Shown one piece after another: positions 35,860 through 51,306 of a stretch of DNA of 61,837 nt. Source of the DNA: Sphingomonadaceae bacterium (lineage in GTDB: Bacteria; Pseudomonadota; Alphaproteobacteria; Sphingomonadales; Sphingomonadaceae); assembly GCA_947477745.1 (NCBI GenBank), contig CANJUF010000017.1, positions 1-61,837 of the forward strand, given 5' to 3'. The notes under the pieces were generated by a model that was not told the DNA's origin, did no database searches, and saw only the letters and a program-made list of their open reading frames with translations. The position numbers and the translations under genes were made by a program. Position 1 is the first letter of the stretch; each line of letters begins with the position of its first letter.

Positions 35860-36313
35860 CCGTGCCGCCCTGGACCTCGCTGGCAATTTCCTCGAAGTCG
35901 CGTGCCTCGCTGAAGTCGCGGTAGACCGAGGCGAAGCGGATATAGGCAACCGTGTCGATCTGGCGCAGGCCTTCCATCACCATCTCGCCGATCGCCATCG
36001 AGGGCACTTCGCTGTCGCCCAGTGTTTCGACCTGGCGCTGCACGCCTGAAACCAGTCGGTCGATCTGCTCGGGCGTGATGCCGCGCTTGCGGCAGGCAAG
36101 GCTAACGGACTGCTCGATCTTGTCGCGGTCGAACGGTTCGCGCGCGCCGGTGCTTTTCACCACGGTGATCTCGCGCAGCTGCACGCGCTCGAAGGTGGTG
36201 AAGCGTGCGCCGCAGCTGGCGCACTGGCGGCGGCGGCGAATGGCCGTGTTATCCTCGGTGGGACGGCTGTCCTTTACCTGGCTGTCATCGTACGCGCAGA
36301 ACGGGCATCTCAT
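35852..36313 (-). CDS. nrdR: Transcriptional repressor NrdR
   Basis: Zinc-ribbon/ATP-cone repressor of ribonucleotide reductase genes. 153 residues. The zinc ribbon uses CPFC (residues 3-6) and CASC (about 31-34). The ATP-cone (about 49-139) includes [20 protein letters not shown] and [20 protein letters not shown]. Length is standard. It follows glyA by 28 bases and overlaps trmJ by 8 nt. The link of nrdR with glyA (one-carbon supply for dTMP) is common in this class. Confidence 0.97.
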   Translation of the reverse strand: MRCPFCAYDDSQVKDSRPTEDNTAIRRRRQCASCGARFTTFERVQLREITVVKSTGAREPFDRDKIEQSVSLACRKRGITPEQIDRLVSGVQRQVETLGDSEVPSMAIGEMVMEGLRQIDTVAYIRFASVYRDFSEARDFEEIASEVQGGTDG

Positions 36314-36341
36314 TCAAGACGGCCTCCGACCTGAGGGCAAC

Positions 36342-37648
<1,307 letters not shown>

Positions 37649-37652
<4 letters not shown>

Positions 37653-38098
37653 GCGGTCTCGCTTGCTGGAGGATTAGACAATTTGCCCACGCGGCGGACA
37701 TGGCGGTCGCCGCCGAAAGGGGTTTCGAGGAATGTGCGCAGGCATGCCTTGGCTTGTTCGATGCCGATCATGCGGGCACCCATGGCGATCACGTTGGCGT
37801 CGTTGTGATCGCGCGAGAAATAGGCGGAGAGCTGCTCGGACACGACCGCACAGCGACAGGCCGGATTGCGGTTGACCGCCATCGATATGCCTAAGCCGGT
37901 GCCGCACAGCGCAACCCCGCGCTCTGCAGTGCCGTCGGCGACGACGCTCGCCAGCTTATAGCCGTAATCGGGATAGTCGACCGAATCGGTGTTGTCCGGC
38001 CCAAGGTCAGCGACCTCGTGGCCCAATTCGATCAGATAGCCGCGCAGTTCGGCCTTTAGACCGATAGCGGCATGATCGGAGGCAATGGCTATGCGCAT
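37649..38098 (-). CDS. rpiB: Ribose-5-phosphate isomerase B
   Basis: Interconverts ribose 5-phosphate and ribulose 5-phosphate, feeding PRPP and nucleotide synthesis. 149 residues. The N-terminal [18 protein letters not shown], the active-site Cys in [17 protein letters not shown] and [28 protein letters not shown] are family signatures. It is the first gene of the rpiB-glyA-nrdR-trmJ operon. Its leader carries a ZTP-type riboswitch, linking the operon to ZTP, the signal of 10-formyl-THF shortage. Confidence 0.95.
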
Positions 38099-38138
38099 TG
38101 TGGTTCACCAGATGGCACGGTTCGACAGGTAAGCGAGG

Positions 38139-38235
38139 TGCCCAGACGAGCGGCAAACAAGGTCCACGCTCCACGGCGGTACCCCGCCTGACTCGTCAGT
38201 TACGCGAACGCGATTGCCATTAGCCGCCGTGGACC
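38139..38235 (-). ncRNA. ZTP (pfl-type) riboswitch upstream of rpiB-glyA
   Basis: Reading the minus strand: GGTCCACG (38228-38235) pairs perfectly with CGTGGACC (38161-38168) to form P1. Inside lie ACTGACG, AGTCA, a GGCGG-GGTA-CCGCC hairpin (P2) and GTGGAGCG; downstream come TTTGCCGC and TCGTCTGGGCA (to 38139). This is the pfl/ZTP order, in which known members read ACUGGCG, a short purine loop, a hairpin, GGGGAGCG and then CCGCCUGGGCA. P1 carries an extra insert with a CGCGTTCGCG palindrome. The position, about 40 bases before the rpiB ATG, and the downstream gene glyA are typical for the class. Confidence 0.82.
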
Positions 38236-38328
38236 GATTCGGCAACCATCGCGGGCAAGTCGCGCGCTTGAACCGGATTTTTACCGTCTGTCGGGCACAT
38301 TCCGGGGAAAGTCGCAGGAGAATTGTCC

Positions 38329-38874
38329 ATGCTGCCCTTTTTCCGCAAGAAAGCCGTCCCGGCCGGCCCGCACGAATTCGGTGCAGAGGTCGAGATCGAG
38401 CGCCCGGCGAGCGAGGTCTATCCGCTGCTCGATCTCGCTGATCCGCGCCACGCCAAGCGCCAACTCGGCGACCGGGTGCAGGCCGTGCCCGGTCAGCCAG
38501 GCACGTTCACCCTCGTGGTTTCCGAGCTGCCCGACGCGGTCTTTACGCTCGTCGTGACCGCCGAGGAGCGCGACCGCGAATATGCGTTTTCCTGCGTCAG
38601 CTCGGTAAGCTTCAGCCGGGTTGCCCGCTCGCACGAGCATTATCTTCTGGAAGATATGGGCAAGCATGGCTGCCGACTGATCCTCACGCAGACGATCGAG
38701 TTCGACGGCGAGTTGAGCGAGGACGAATACGGCATGGAGGCGATGATGCTGACTTTCGCTGGTTTCAGCGCGCTCGCTAAGATCAAGCTCCACGCCGAGG
38801 AAGGCGTCGAGGCAGTCCGTGCCATGTCGGCGGCGCAGATGGCGGGACTGGACGATTTCGACTGCCTGAATTGA
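38329..38874 (+). CDS. SRPBCC-fold protein
   Basis: 181 residues with the Bet v 1/SRPBCC layout: an opening strand EFGAEVEIERPASEVYPLLD, a long curved sheet (about 50-120) and a long C-terminal helix (GFSALAKIKLHAEEGVEAV). Such proteins bind hydrophobic ligands or act as AHSA1-like or cyclase-like factors; no catalytic residue was recognised. The ATG at 38329 has AGGAG (38316-38320) at proper distance; a TTG at 38323 is too close to it. Divergent from rpiB. Confidence 0.8.
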   Translation: MLPFFRKKAVPAGPHEFGAEVEIERPASEVYPLLDLADPRHAKRQLGDRVQAVPGQPGTFTLVVSELPDAVFTLVVTAEERDREYAFSCVSSVSFSRVARSHEHYLLEDMGKHGCRLILTQTIEFDGELSEDEYGMEAMMLTFAGFSALAKIKLHAEEGVEAVRAMSAAQMAGLDDFDCLN

Positions 38875-39039
38875 GTTTCGCCGAGCCGGAGTTTTGCCGC
38901 TGCGGCGCGCGGCAGATGCGCTTCGTCGGATAACCCCGTGGCCGGGCGGCACCTTGCGCCAGCTCAAACATTGGCCGTTCAGGCCTGTGTCCCAATCCAA
39001 GGAAGATCGGCTTCCCGGGCGCAGGCAGGAGCAAGCGCC

Positions 39040-39444
39040 ATGGGCATATTCAGCACGATCAGGGAAAAGATATTCGGAAAGAAGCAGGAACCCGCGCCAA
39101 AGACCGTTCCTGCAAGCGCCAATGCAACGAGGGCCGCTCCCAAGCCAGCAACCGCGCCTGCCGCAGCGCCAGCGCCAGTGCCGGCAGCGATCAGCGAAGT
39201 TGATGTCGAGCAGCGGCTCGATGCCATGCCTGGCGCCGACAAGCTCAACTGGCGCAGCTCGATCGTCGACCTGATGAAGCTCGTCGGACTCGATGCCAGT
39301 TACGATGAGCGCAAGGAGCTCGCCGGGGAACTCGGCCGCTCGGACTATGGCGGCAGCGCCGATGACAATATCTGGCTGCACAAGCAGGTAATGAACGAGC
39401 TGGCGAAGAACGGCGGCAAGGTTCCCGCTGCGCTGCGCGACTGA
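39040..39444 (+). CDS. DUF3597 family protein
   Basis: 134 residues. A short N-terminal amphipathic stretch (GIFSTIREKIFGKK) is followed by an Ala/Pro-rich linker. The conserved DUF3597 domain (about 50-134) has the blocks LNWRSSIVDLMKLVGLDAS, ARKEL-like ERKELAGELG, NIWLHKQVMNELAKNGGKVP. Function unknown; the domain resembles a small helical fold found in LysM-type stress proteins. AGGAG precedes the ATG. A bidirectional terminator follows. Confidence 0.88.
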   Translation: MGIFSTIREKIFGKKQEPAPKTVPASANATRAAPKPATAPAAAPAPVPAAISEVDVEQRLDAMPGADKLNWRSSIVDLMKLVGLDASYDERKELAGELGRSDYGGSADDNIWLHKQVMNELAKNGGKVPAALRD

Positions 39445-39469
39445 AACCAACCTTCAACAAACGACAAAA

Positions 39470-39499
39470 GCCCCGTCGCATCTCTGCGGCGGGGCTTCT
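39470..39499. terminator. Bidirectional terminator between DUF3597 gene and rpoD
   Basis: GCCCCGTCGCA (39470-39480), loop TCTC, TGCGGCGGGGC (39485-39495) followed by TTCTT on the plus strand. On the minus strand the same stem is followed by TTTTG. It lies between two convergent genes and can serve both. Confidence 0.75.
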
Positions 39500-39578
39500 T
39501 CAGATCATGATCTTTCGAACGTGATCCTGATACCATAACACTGAGCAGGGGCTCAGGTTCCCGCTCCGCTCAAAAAAA

Positions 39579-41621
<2,043 letters not shown>

Positions 41622-41671
41622 AATTCCGCCATTCTACCGTGGCCCCGCATTCCCGGATGCTTCCGGATCCC

Positions 41672-43510
41672 TCACGATGCCTGTTCTGCCGCCGCACGGC
41701 CGCCCGCCATGTGCACGAGCCGCCATTCAAATTCCAGTTTTCTCTTTAGAAGCCTTTGCTGCTCGGCATAGGCTTCATCAGAAAGCTCTTGTTCAAACCG
41801 GGCCGTTGCCTCGGCAAGAGCCAGATCGAGTGCGGGGCGTTCGATCAGAATGCCAACCGCTTGAGAGAGTTCCGCCGCCGCATCGCTGCGCGAGACGTTT
41901 TCTCCCAGAAACCCGAACCGCATGCCCGAATATTCGCGCGGCTCAGGTGCAATAACCCCATTGTGCGCCAATATGGTGGGAAGGTCGGCGTTTTCAACCA
42001 TTCCTGCCGCATCGCAGCAATCAAGCAAAAGTCCGAAGCGCGGGTCGAGCCCGCGCGTATGCGCCAGCACATCGGCATGACGGGCTATTTCTCCAGGCCA
42101 GCGCACCAGTCCGGCAAGGATGGCAGCCGAAAGCGCGTCACGCGCACCGCCCTGCGAGGCGCGGCGCAGGCGTTCGGCGTTACGCGGCGATGGCCGGGCG
42201 GGAAGGGGTAGCCCGCGCTTGAACTGGCTACGCTCTTCGCGCTGCGGGAATGCAAAGGCAGAGTAGCGATCGAGCAGTTCGCGGCGGTACAGCGAGCGGA
42301 TGTCCTGATCCCCGATGGCATCGACATGGGCGAGCAGCCGCGCCTTGAGGCCCGCCTTGTCCTCGGGCGTGGCAAGCGGCGCGGCATCGCGCTCGGCCAG
42401 CCACAACGCATCGACGAGGCTGCGTGCGCCGCCCAGCTGCGTCTCCATTGCCTTGACGCCGTCGCGCTTGACGAGATCGTCCGGGTCCAGCCCCTGCGGC
42501 AGGGTGACGATGCGCAGGCTATGCGCGGGTTTCAGCATCGGCAGCGCCCTGCCGATCGCGCGCATCGCCGCACGCTGGCCGGCTGCATCGCCATCGAAGC
42601 AAAGCACCGGGCTTTCAACTTGCCGCCACAGCAGTTCGAGCTGCGTTTCGGTGAGCGCGGTGCCCATCGGCGCGACGCATTCCTCGATCCCCACCATCGC
42701 GAGCGCGACCACGTCCATGTAGCCCTCGACCACGATCAGCCTGCCCGATTGCCGCGCAGCAGGCGCGGCCTTGTGCAGGTTGTAGAGCGTGCGGCCCTTG
42801 TCGAACAGCGGGGTATCGGGAGAGTTGAGATACTTGGGCGCATCGGTCTTGGCGACATCTAGGATGCGCCCGCCAAACGCGATCACCCGACCGCGCGCAT
42901 CGCGGATCGGCAGCATAAGCCGCCCGCGAAAGCGGTCGTAAGGCTCCCTGCCATCGACCGCGATCCTCAGGCCCGCCTCGATCAGCATGGCTTCGTCGAA
43001 GCGCGAAAGGGCCGATTTCAGCGCCTGCCGGTCATCCGGGGCATAGCCGAAGCCGAACTGATCGGCGGTGAGCGGCGAAATGCCCCGCTTGGCGAGATAG
43101 TCTCGCGCCGCCTGTCCGCCTGCACCATGCAGCTGCGTGACGAACCAGTCCTGCGCCGCCTGCATCACGTCGTGAAGGCTGCCGCGCTTTTCCGCTGCCT
43201 GTGCGGCGCGCGGATCGGGAGCGGGCACTTCCATACCGGCTTCCGACGCGAGTTCCTTGACCGCGTCCATGAAGCCGAGGCCGCGCTGGTCGGTCATCCA
43301 GCGGATCACGTCGCCGTGCGCGCCGCATCCGAAGCAGTGGTAGAAGCCTTTTTCATCGTTGACGGTGAAGCTGGGCGATTTCTCGTTGTGGAACGGACAG
43401 CAGGCCTTCCACTCACGCCCCGCCTTGGTCAGCCGCGTGGTGCGCTGGACCACGCCCGAAAGCGTGACGCGCGCACGCAGTTCATCAAGCCATTGGGGGG
43501 AGAGCGTCAT
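41672..43510 (-). CDS. dnaG: DNA primase
   Basis: Makes RNA primers at the replication fork. 612 residues. The N-terminal CHC2 zinc finger is in CCPFHNEKSPSFTV and YHCFGCGAHGDVIRW (residues 37-70). The catalytic core (about 110-230) and Toprim motif follow (VVEGYMDVVALAMVG near 260, then CFDGDAAGQRAA). The C-terminal helicase-binding helical domain lies beyond about 430. The start is the ATG at 43510. rpoD follows on the same strand. Confidence 0.97.
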   Translation of the reverse strand: MTLSPQWLDELRARVTLSGVVQRTTRLTKAGREWKACCPFHNEKSPSFTVNDEKGFYHCFGCGAHGDVIRWMTDQRGLGFMDAVKELASEAGMEVPAPDPRAAQAAEKRGSLHDVMQAAQDWFVTQLHGAGGQAARDYLAKRGISPLTADQFGFGYAPDDRQALKSALSRFDEAMLIEAGLRIAVDGREPYDRFRGRLMLPIRDARGRVIAFGGRILDVAKTDAPKYLNSPDTPLFDKGRTLYNLHKAAPAARQSGRLIVVEGYMDVVALAMVGIEECVAPMGTALTETQLELLWRQVESPVLCFDGDAAGQRAAMRAIGRALPMLKPAHSLRIVTLPQGLDPDDLVKRDGVKAMETQLGGARSLVDALWLAERDAAPLATPEDKAGLKARLLAHVDAIGDQDIRSLYRRELLDRYSAFAFPQREERSQFKRGLPLPARPSPRNAERLRRASQGGARDALSAAILAGLVRWPGEIARHADVLAHTRGLDPRFGLLLDCCDAAGMVENADLPTILAHNGVIAPEPREYSGMRFGFLGENVSRSDAAAELSQAVGILIERPALDLALAEATARFEQELSDEAYAEQQRLLKRKLEFEWRLVHMAGGRAAAEQAS

Positions 43511-43584
43511 GCGCTACCCATTACCCGAATCGAAGCCGTCTGTCTCGACTGCGCTCGACACGAACCGGGCATAATCCAGTGGAT

Positions 43585-44037
43585 TTACCCCAGCGCCGCC
43601 TTCACCATCGCAGAGGCCAGCCCCATGTCGAGACCTGCACCGTGGCGCGCCTTCAATTCGGCCATCACCTTGCCCATGTCCTTAAGCGAGGCAGCGCCGA
43701 CAGCGGCCTTGACCTCCTCGATCGCGGCGCTGGTCTGGGCTTCGTCCATCTGGCTGGGGAGGAACTCTTCGATCACTGCAAGCTCTGCGCGTTCCTCGGC
43801 GGCGCGCTCCATGCGCCCGCCCGCTTCGAACAGGTCGATCGATTCCTTGCGCTGCTTGGCCATCTTCTGCAGCACTTCGGTGACCAGCACGTCGTCCTCG
43901 GGCAGGCTGGAGGCGGTGCGCAGTTCGATGTCGCGATCCTTCACCTTGGCGAGAATCAGGCGCAGCGCCCCGGTGCGCGGCTTGTCGCCTGCCTTCATCG
44001 CGGAAATCTGGGCGGTCTTGATGTCGTCGCGAAGCAT
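43585..44037 (-). CDS. GatB/YqeY domain protein
   Basis: 150 residues, all helical. The start LRDDIKTAQISAMKAGDKPRT, the AALILAKVKDRDIE-like segment RLILAKVKDRDIELR and the tail MGKVMAELKARHGAGLDM are the YqeY signatures. It shares its fold with the tRNA-binding tail of GatB and may assist aminoacyl-tRNA handling; the exact role is unknown. It lies in the usual place upstream of dnaG-rpoD and divergent from carA. The long open frame upstream is antisense to carA and is discounted. Confidence 0.92.
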   Translation of the reverse strand: MLRDDIKTAQISAMKAGDKPRTGALRLILAKVKDRDIELRTASSLPEDDVLVTEVLQKMAKQRKESIDLFEAGGRMERAAEERAELAVIEEFLPSQMDEAQTSAAIEEVKAAVGAASLKDMGKVMAELKARHGAGLDMGLASAMVKAALG

Positions 44038-44193
44038 ATGAGGCACTTTCTGGACACTGGTTGGTGATAATCGGCCTGCGCTAGCAGCGGCGGGGCGAAT
44101 TTGCACGTCTCGCGGCTTGACGCGCTGCACAATGGTCACTAGCCGACATCGCTTAGCACCTATCGCTGTATCCCTCGTAACGGAGCGCCTCCC

Positions 44194-45390
44194 ATGGCCG
44201 ACGCCGCATCTTCGCACGCGCCTCAACCAGTGGGCGCGACGGGAGTCCTCGTGCTCGCCGATGGCGCGGTGATCTGGGGGCGGGGCTTCGGCGCCGTGGG
44301 CGAGGCGGTGGGCGAGGTCTGCTTCAACACCGCAATGACCGGTTATCAGGAGGTGATGACCGATCCCTCCTACGCCGCGCAGATCGTTACCTTCACTTTC
44401 CCGCACATCGGCAATGTCGGGGTGAACGACGAAGACCTCGAATCGAAGGTCGACGGCGCGGTCGGCTGCTTGGTGCGCGAGGACGTTACCGAGCCGAGCA
44501 ATTTCCGCTCGCGCGGTGCGTTTGGCGACTGGCTGGCCGCAAAGGGCAAGATCGGGCTGGCGGGCGTCGATACCCGCGCGCTCACCCGCCGCATCCGCAT
44601 GGCAGGGGCGCCCAACGCGGTGATCGCGCATGCGCCGGGCGGCAGGTTTGACATTCCGGCGCTGCTCCAGCGCGCGCGCGACTGGCCGGGGCTTGAGGGG
44701 ATGGACCTCGCCCGGGTGGTCAGCCGCCACAACCAGGAAGACTGGGAGGGCGGCGTCTGGCGGCTGGGGCAGGGCTTTGCGCGCAGTCCCAGAGGAGCTT
44801 TGGGCGATGCGCGCCCGCATGTCGTGGCGATCGATTATGGTTCGAAAGACAATATCTTCCGCAACCTTGTTAAAGCCGGTGCGCGGGTGACGGTGGTGCC
44901 CGCCGAGGCAACACTCGACACGGTGCTGGCGCTTGAGCCCGACGGCGTGTTCCTTTCGAACGGGCCGGGCGATCCGGCGGCGACGGGCAAATATGCGGTG
45001 CCGGTGATCAAGGGGCTTCTGGATCGCGACATTCCGATTTTTGGTATCTGCCTGGGCCACCAGATGCTGGCGCTGGCCGCAGGCGCGAGCACGAGCAAGA
45101 TGCATCAGGGGCACCGCGGCGCGAACCATCCGGTGCAGAGGGTTGGCGGTGCCTGGGGCGCGAGCGAGGGCCTCGTCGAGATCACCTCGATGAACCACGG
45201 CTTCGCGGTCGACAACGCGAGTCTGCCGCCCGAGGTGGAGGAAACCCACGTCTCGCTGTTCGACGGCAGCAATTGCGGAATTTCGATCAAGGGCAAACGC
45301 GCGTTCGGGGTGCAGTATCATCCCGAGGCGAGCCCAGGGCCGCAGGACAGCTTCTATCTGTTCGAGCGGTTTGTGGGGATGTTGGGGTGA
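44194..45390 (+). CDS. carA: Carbamoyl-phosphate synthase small subunit
   Basis: Glutaminase subunit that feeds ammonia to CarB. 398 residues. The N-terminal CPSase_sm_chain domain shows FNTAMTGYQEVMTDPSYA. The class I amidotransferase domain (about 205-395) has the catalytic Cys in IFGICLGHQML and the His/Glu pair in GVQYHPEASPGP. The stop overlaps the ATG of the AT-rich secreted-protein gene (TGATG), which separates it from carB. Confidence 0.97.
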   Translation: MADAASSHAPQPVGATGVLVLADGAVIWGRGFGAVGEAVGEVCFNTAMTGYQEVMTDPSYAAQIVTFTFPHIGNVGVNDEDLESKVDGAVGCLVREDVTEPSNFRSRGAFGDWLAAKGKIGLAGVDTRALTRRIRMAGAPNAVIAHAPGGRFDIPALLQRARDWPGLEGMDLARVVSRHNQEDWEGGVWRLGQGFARSPRGALGDARPHVVAIDYGSKDNIFRNLVKAGARVTVVPAEATLDTVLALEPDGVFLSNGPGDPAATGKYAVPVIKGLLDRDIPIFGICLGHQMLALAAGASTSKMHQGHRGANHPVQRVGGAWGASEGLVEITSMNHGFAVDNASLPPEVEETHVSLFDGSNCGISIKGKRAFGVQYHPEASPGPQDSFYLFERFVGMLG

Positions 45391-45841
45391 TGCAGGAACT
45401 CTTCAATGGCATGCAGGTCGTTGTGGCATTGGCTTTGACAGCAAGTCCGGCGATCGCAGCGGACTATGTTTGCAAAAACATTGAGGGAATGGCGTACTAT
45501 CCTGAAGATCGTCAACCACAATGGAACCGCGATGGTGTATCAAACGGTTCTTTTGCTATACGGATAAATGGTAATGAAGAAGACGATGTTCTATTTACGA
45601 GGAATGGAATTACAAAGAGTCTAGCCGCTGAGGGCGGTTCGATAATTAAGACTGGAACGTTGGCTAAGCACGGCTTCGATGGACTTATGATTTGGTATAC
45701 CAAGGATGGGCTTATCGAACAGTATTCCGTCTTCGGTGAAGGCTCAAAGTTCTCATTGGCGTGGTCTACGTTTCGAGCACCGATAGTATCCGGCCAGCCA
45801 GCGAAAATTGGCTCTTACACTGCGAATTGTGAAAAGAGATA

Positions 45842-45842
<1 letters not shown>
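45390..45842 (+). CDS. AT-rich secreted protein of unknown function wedged between carA and carB
   Basis: 150 residues. A signal peptide (about 8-24, [16 protein letters not shown] then AADY) precedes a mature domain with many Gly/Asn/Ile and two Cys (in YVCKN and ANCEKR), which could form one disulfide across the whole domain. No family was recognised. Rows 45481-45660 count only about 48, 35 and 47% G+C, far below the flanking car genes, and codons such as ATA, GAT and TTA are frequent. Yet the gene is fitted exactly: its ATG overlaps the carA stop and its TAA overlaps the carB ATG by one base. A second ATG at 45411 is a possible start. Confidence 0.78.
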
Positions 45843-49171
<3,329 letters not shown>

Positions 49172-49270
49172 TTTCGCCTCCCCACAATGCGCGATCCTGA
49201 CCTGACCCTTGCGGGCCGGGGCAGGTTACTAGTCGCGAATGCGGGGCACTGGCTCAGAAGGAAGATGTGA

Positions 49271-49747
49271 ATGGCAAGTGTCGAAAAGCTGCCGATGCTG
49301 GCGGAAGGCTACGAAAAGCTGACCGCCGAGCTGCGGGCGCTGCGCGAGGAACGGCCCCGGATCGTCGAAGCGATCGAGGAAGCGCGCGCGCACGGCGACT
49401 TGTCCGAGAACGCGGAATACCACGCCGCCAAGGAGCGGCAGGGCCAGGTCGAGGCGTCGATCGCCGACCTTGAAGACAAGATGAGCCGGGCCCAGATCAT
49501 CGATCCATCGACGCTGTCGGGAGAGCGCATCATCTTTGGCGCGACCGTCACCCTGCTCGATGAGGATGACAAGCCGGTGAAATACCAGATCGTCGGACCC
49601 TATGAGGCGGATGCCCGGCTGGGCCGGATCAGCTATGCCTCGCCGCTGGGCAAGGCGCTGATCGGGCGCAGGGTGGAGGATGAGATCGAGGTCACGGTTC
49701 CGTCAGGCGACAAGTTCTACCTCGTCAAGAAGCTCGAATTCATCTGA
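49271..49747 (+). CDS. greA: Transcription elongation factor GreA
   Basis: Rescues backtracked RNA polymerase by stimulating transcript cleavage. 158 residues. An N-terminal coiled-coil finger has the acidic tip [16 protein letters not shown] (residues 37-52) with the two conserved acidic residues. The C-terminal FKBP-like domain (about 85-158) has [19 protein letters not shown]. It follows carB after 99 bases, the usual order in alphaproteobacteria. A GGAAG lies upstream of the ATG. Confidence 0.97.
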   Translation: MASVEKLPMLAEGYEKLTAELRALREERPRIVEAIEEARAHGDLSENAEYHAAKERQGQVEASIADLEDKMSRAQIIDPSTLSGERIIFGATVTLLDEDDKPVKYQIVGPYEADARLGRISYASPLGKALIGRRVEDEIEVTVPSGDKFYLVKKLEFI

Positions 49748-49750
49748 GCC

Positions 49751-49774
49751 GCGCGGTGCTTTGCGGCACCGCGC
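49751..49774. terminator. Possible hairpin terminator between greA and DUF4170 gene
   Basis: GCGCGGTGC (49751-49759) and GCACCGCGC (49766-49774) form a perfect 9-bp stem 3 bases after the greA stop codon, between convergent genes. No T-run follows on either strand, so intrinsic termination is uncertain. Confidence 0.4.
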
Positions 49775-49783
49775 AGGACCGGA

Positions 49784-50005
49784 TCAGCCGTCCGGCAGAT
49801 CGGGCTCCAGAAGCTTGTGCAAGTGGACGATGACATATTTCATCTGCGCATCGTCGACCGTCTTGTGCGCACGCGAACGCCAGGCGTCCGCAGCCTCGTC
49901 ATAGCTGGGGTAGACGCCGACTAGATCCATCTTTTGTAGGTCGATGAAATCGAGCGTCTGCGGGTCGGAAACCCTGCCGCCCATGACGAGATGCAATTTT
50001 GGCAT
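49784..50005 (-). CDS. DUF4170 family protein
   Basis: 73 residues. MPKLHLVMGGRVSDPQTLDFID and the tail MKYVIVHLHKLLEP are characteristic of DUF4170, a small cytoplasmic family restricted to alphaproteobacteria. The middle contains VGVYPSYDEAADAWRSRA. Function unknown. It converges with greA. Confidence 0.88.
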   Translation of the reverse strand: MPKLHLVMGGRVSDPQTLDFIDLQKMDLVGVYPSYDEAADAWRSRAHKTVDDAQMKYVIVHLHKLLEPDLPDG

Positions 50006-50075
50006 AGAGGCGATTCCTGAAAGAGGATGAGCCCCTTTCTAGCGTGCTGCACCTGCGAAGAGCAATAGCGATCCG

Positions 50076-50573
50076 TTAGCGCCGCAGTCTGCCGGAAATC
50101 TCGCCTGCACGCGCCGCGATACGCTCGCCAAGCGTGAGCGGAGCGCGCTTGCGGCCGAGCAGCGCCTGCGCTCGTTCATAAGCTGTCTGCGCCGCGCCGC
50201 CGGCCCGGTCGACCACCACTTCGCGCGCGTCTCCAGCACGCGACGCGACCGAGTGCGCGCCACGGCGCACTCCGGATGACGCCGTGTCGAGCGAGGCCAG
50301 CGCCTGATGGGCGATGCTCGCGCTTGCGGCTGCGATGGCGTCGGCAATCGCCGAGCTTTGCCTTGCGACATAGCGGCGGTTGCTGCGCGGGATCAGAGCG
50401 GCGGCGACCGCTCCAAGAGCTAGGCCGCCGGCGATCGTCATCACCGGATGATCGCGCACGAAAGCGACTGCCTTGCTCTGCACCGAGGCCGGCTCTTCCT
50501 TTTGCGGCATCGGCACGACGTTGTTGTGGCTGTTGCGCTGGCCGGGCAGCTCGCCGGTATGGTCAGTAGTCAT
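50076..50573 (-). CDS. Membrane-anchored stress-type protein (YqjD/DUF883-like)
   Basis: 165 residues. A hydrophilic N-terminus is followed by a single hydrophobic segment inside AFVRDHPVMTIAGGLALGAVAAALI (about 36-60), typical of YqjD/ElaB-type proteins, although here it is central rather than terminal. An Ala/Arg-rich helical tail ends in GERIAARAGEISGRLRR. The second of two in-frame ATGs is preferred because AAGGAA lies at proper distance from it; the first (50579) almost touches the ribosome site. Last gene of a four-gene cassette. Confidence 0.7.
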   Translation of the reverse strand: MTTDHTGELPGQRNSHNNVVPMPQKEEPASVQSKAVAFVRDHPVMTIAGGLALGAVAAALIPRSNRRYVARQSSAIADAIAAASASIAHQALASLDTASSGVRRGAHSVASRAGDAREVVVDRAGGAAQTAYERAQALLGRKRAPLTLGERIAARAGEISGRLRR

Positions 50574-50575
50574 CG

Positions 50576-50884
50576 TCATTTCCTTTTATGATCGTCGTCT
50601 GCGCCCAGCAGCGCTGCAAAAGCGGAAAGGATCGGTTCGCGGAAGAACCAAAGCGCGAGCAGCGCCACTGTCCCGCCGATAACGCCGCGGCTTTCGCTGG
50701 CGAGCTCGGCAGCCTCGTCGAGTGTCGCCATGGCCTTCGTCTTGGCTTCGTCGGCAATGCGGCCGCCGATGCCGCGCTGTTCGATATCGCCGCGCAGCCG
50801 CGCCACCTGATCGTCGAGCTGGGCCCGCGCCGCATCGCGGTTGGCGCGTTCGGTCCTGAGCAGTTGTTCAGCGGGTTGCGGCAT
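50576..50884 (-). CDS. Small membrane protein (DUF3618-like)
   Basis: 102 residues from the ATG at 50884 (an upstream ATG at 50899 would add five). The N-terminus is charged and helical (LLRTERANRDAARAQLDDQVARLRGDIE), like the DUF3618 segment. A single hydrophobic stretch RGVIGGTVALLALWFFREPILSAFAALL (split about 65-90) follows and the protein ends with a basic DDDHKRK. It overlaps the end of the holin-like gene and ends 2 bases before the next one. Function unknown. Confidence 0.7.
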   Translation of the reverse strand: MPQPAEQLLRTERANRDAARAQLDDQVARLRGDIEQRGIGGRIADEAKTKAMATLDEAAELASESRGVIGGTVALLALWFFREPILSAFAALLGADDDHKRK

Positions 50885-51272
50885 CGCCTGCTCCTTCACC
50901 CAGCACTGCCTTGGTGCGCTTCGCCTTCGAAAGCGCAGCGAAGCCGCAGGTCGCGGCGATCACCAGCAATACCAGCGTTACGACCGCCATCGCACCCCAC
51001 GGACCCAATAAAGGACCGAGCGCGATCACCGTGCCCATCACTGCCGCCATCACCGCAAAGAACGCCAGCACGGCTGCCACCACGCCGAGTATGGCGATCG
51101 TCCTGGCGGCGCTGCCGAGATAGGAGGCGCGGGCCTTTTGATAAGCCAATTCCGCCTCGGCGAATGTCCGCACCTGCCCGGCGAGCGCTTTGATGTCCTG
51201 CGCGAGAGTGGGATCCTCGCGCAGTTCATCGTCAAGCGGCTCGACCGGTGTGAAGGTATCGTGCGTGTCCAC
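50868..51272 (-). CDS. Phage-holin-family (DUF1469-type) membrane protein
   Basis: 134 residues. An N-terminal helix (DIKALAGQVRTFAEAELAYQKARASY) is followed by two long hydrophobic segments (about 51-78 and 83-110) joined by a short GPLLGPWG turn, as in the holin superfamily III/DUF1469 proteins such as E. coli YqjE. The GTG at 51272 is chosen because upstream sequence in frame overlaps the next gene and has no protein-like character. Probably inner-membrane and stress related; not phage derived by context. Confidence 0.78.
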   Translation of the reverse strand: MDTHDTFTPVEPLDDELREDPTLAQDIKALAGQVRTFAEAELAYQKARASYLGSAARTIAILGVVAAVLAFFAVMAAVMGTVIALGPLLGPWGAMAVVTLVLLVIAATCGFAALSKAKRTKAVLGEGAGDAATR

Positions 51273-51306
51273 GGTCTGTCTCGGAACGCCTGGGCCTGTC
51301 GGCCGC

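Noticed and set aside
49751..49774. Strong intrinsic terminator for greA
   Set aside because: The stem is perfect but no T-run follows, so it is listed only at low confidence.
50868..51272. Prophage remnant because of a holin-family protein
   Set aside because: The neighbours are stress-type membrane proteins and no other phage gene is nearby; the holin superfamily III name covers many non-phage proteins.
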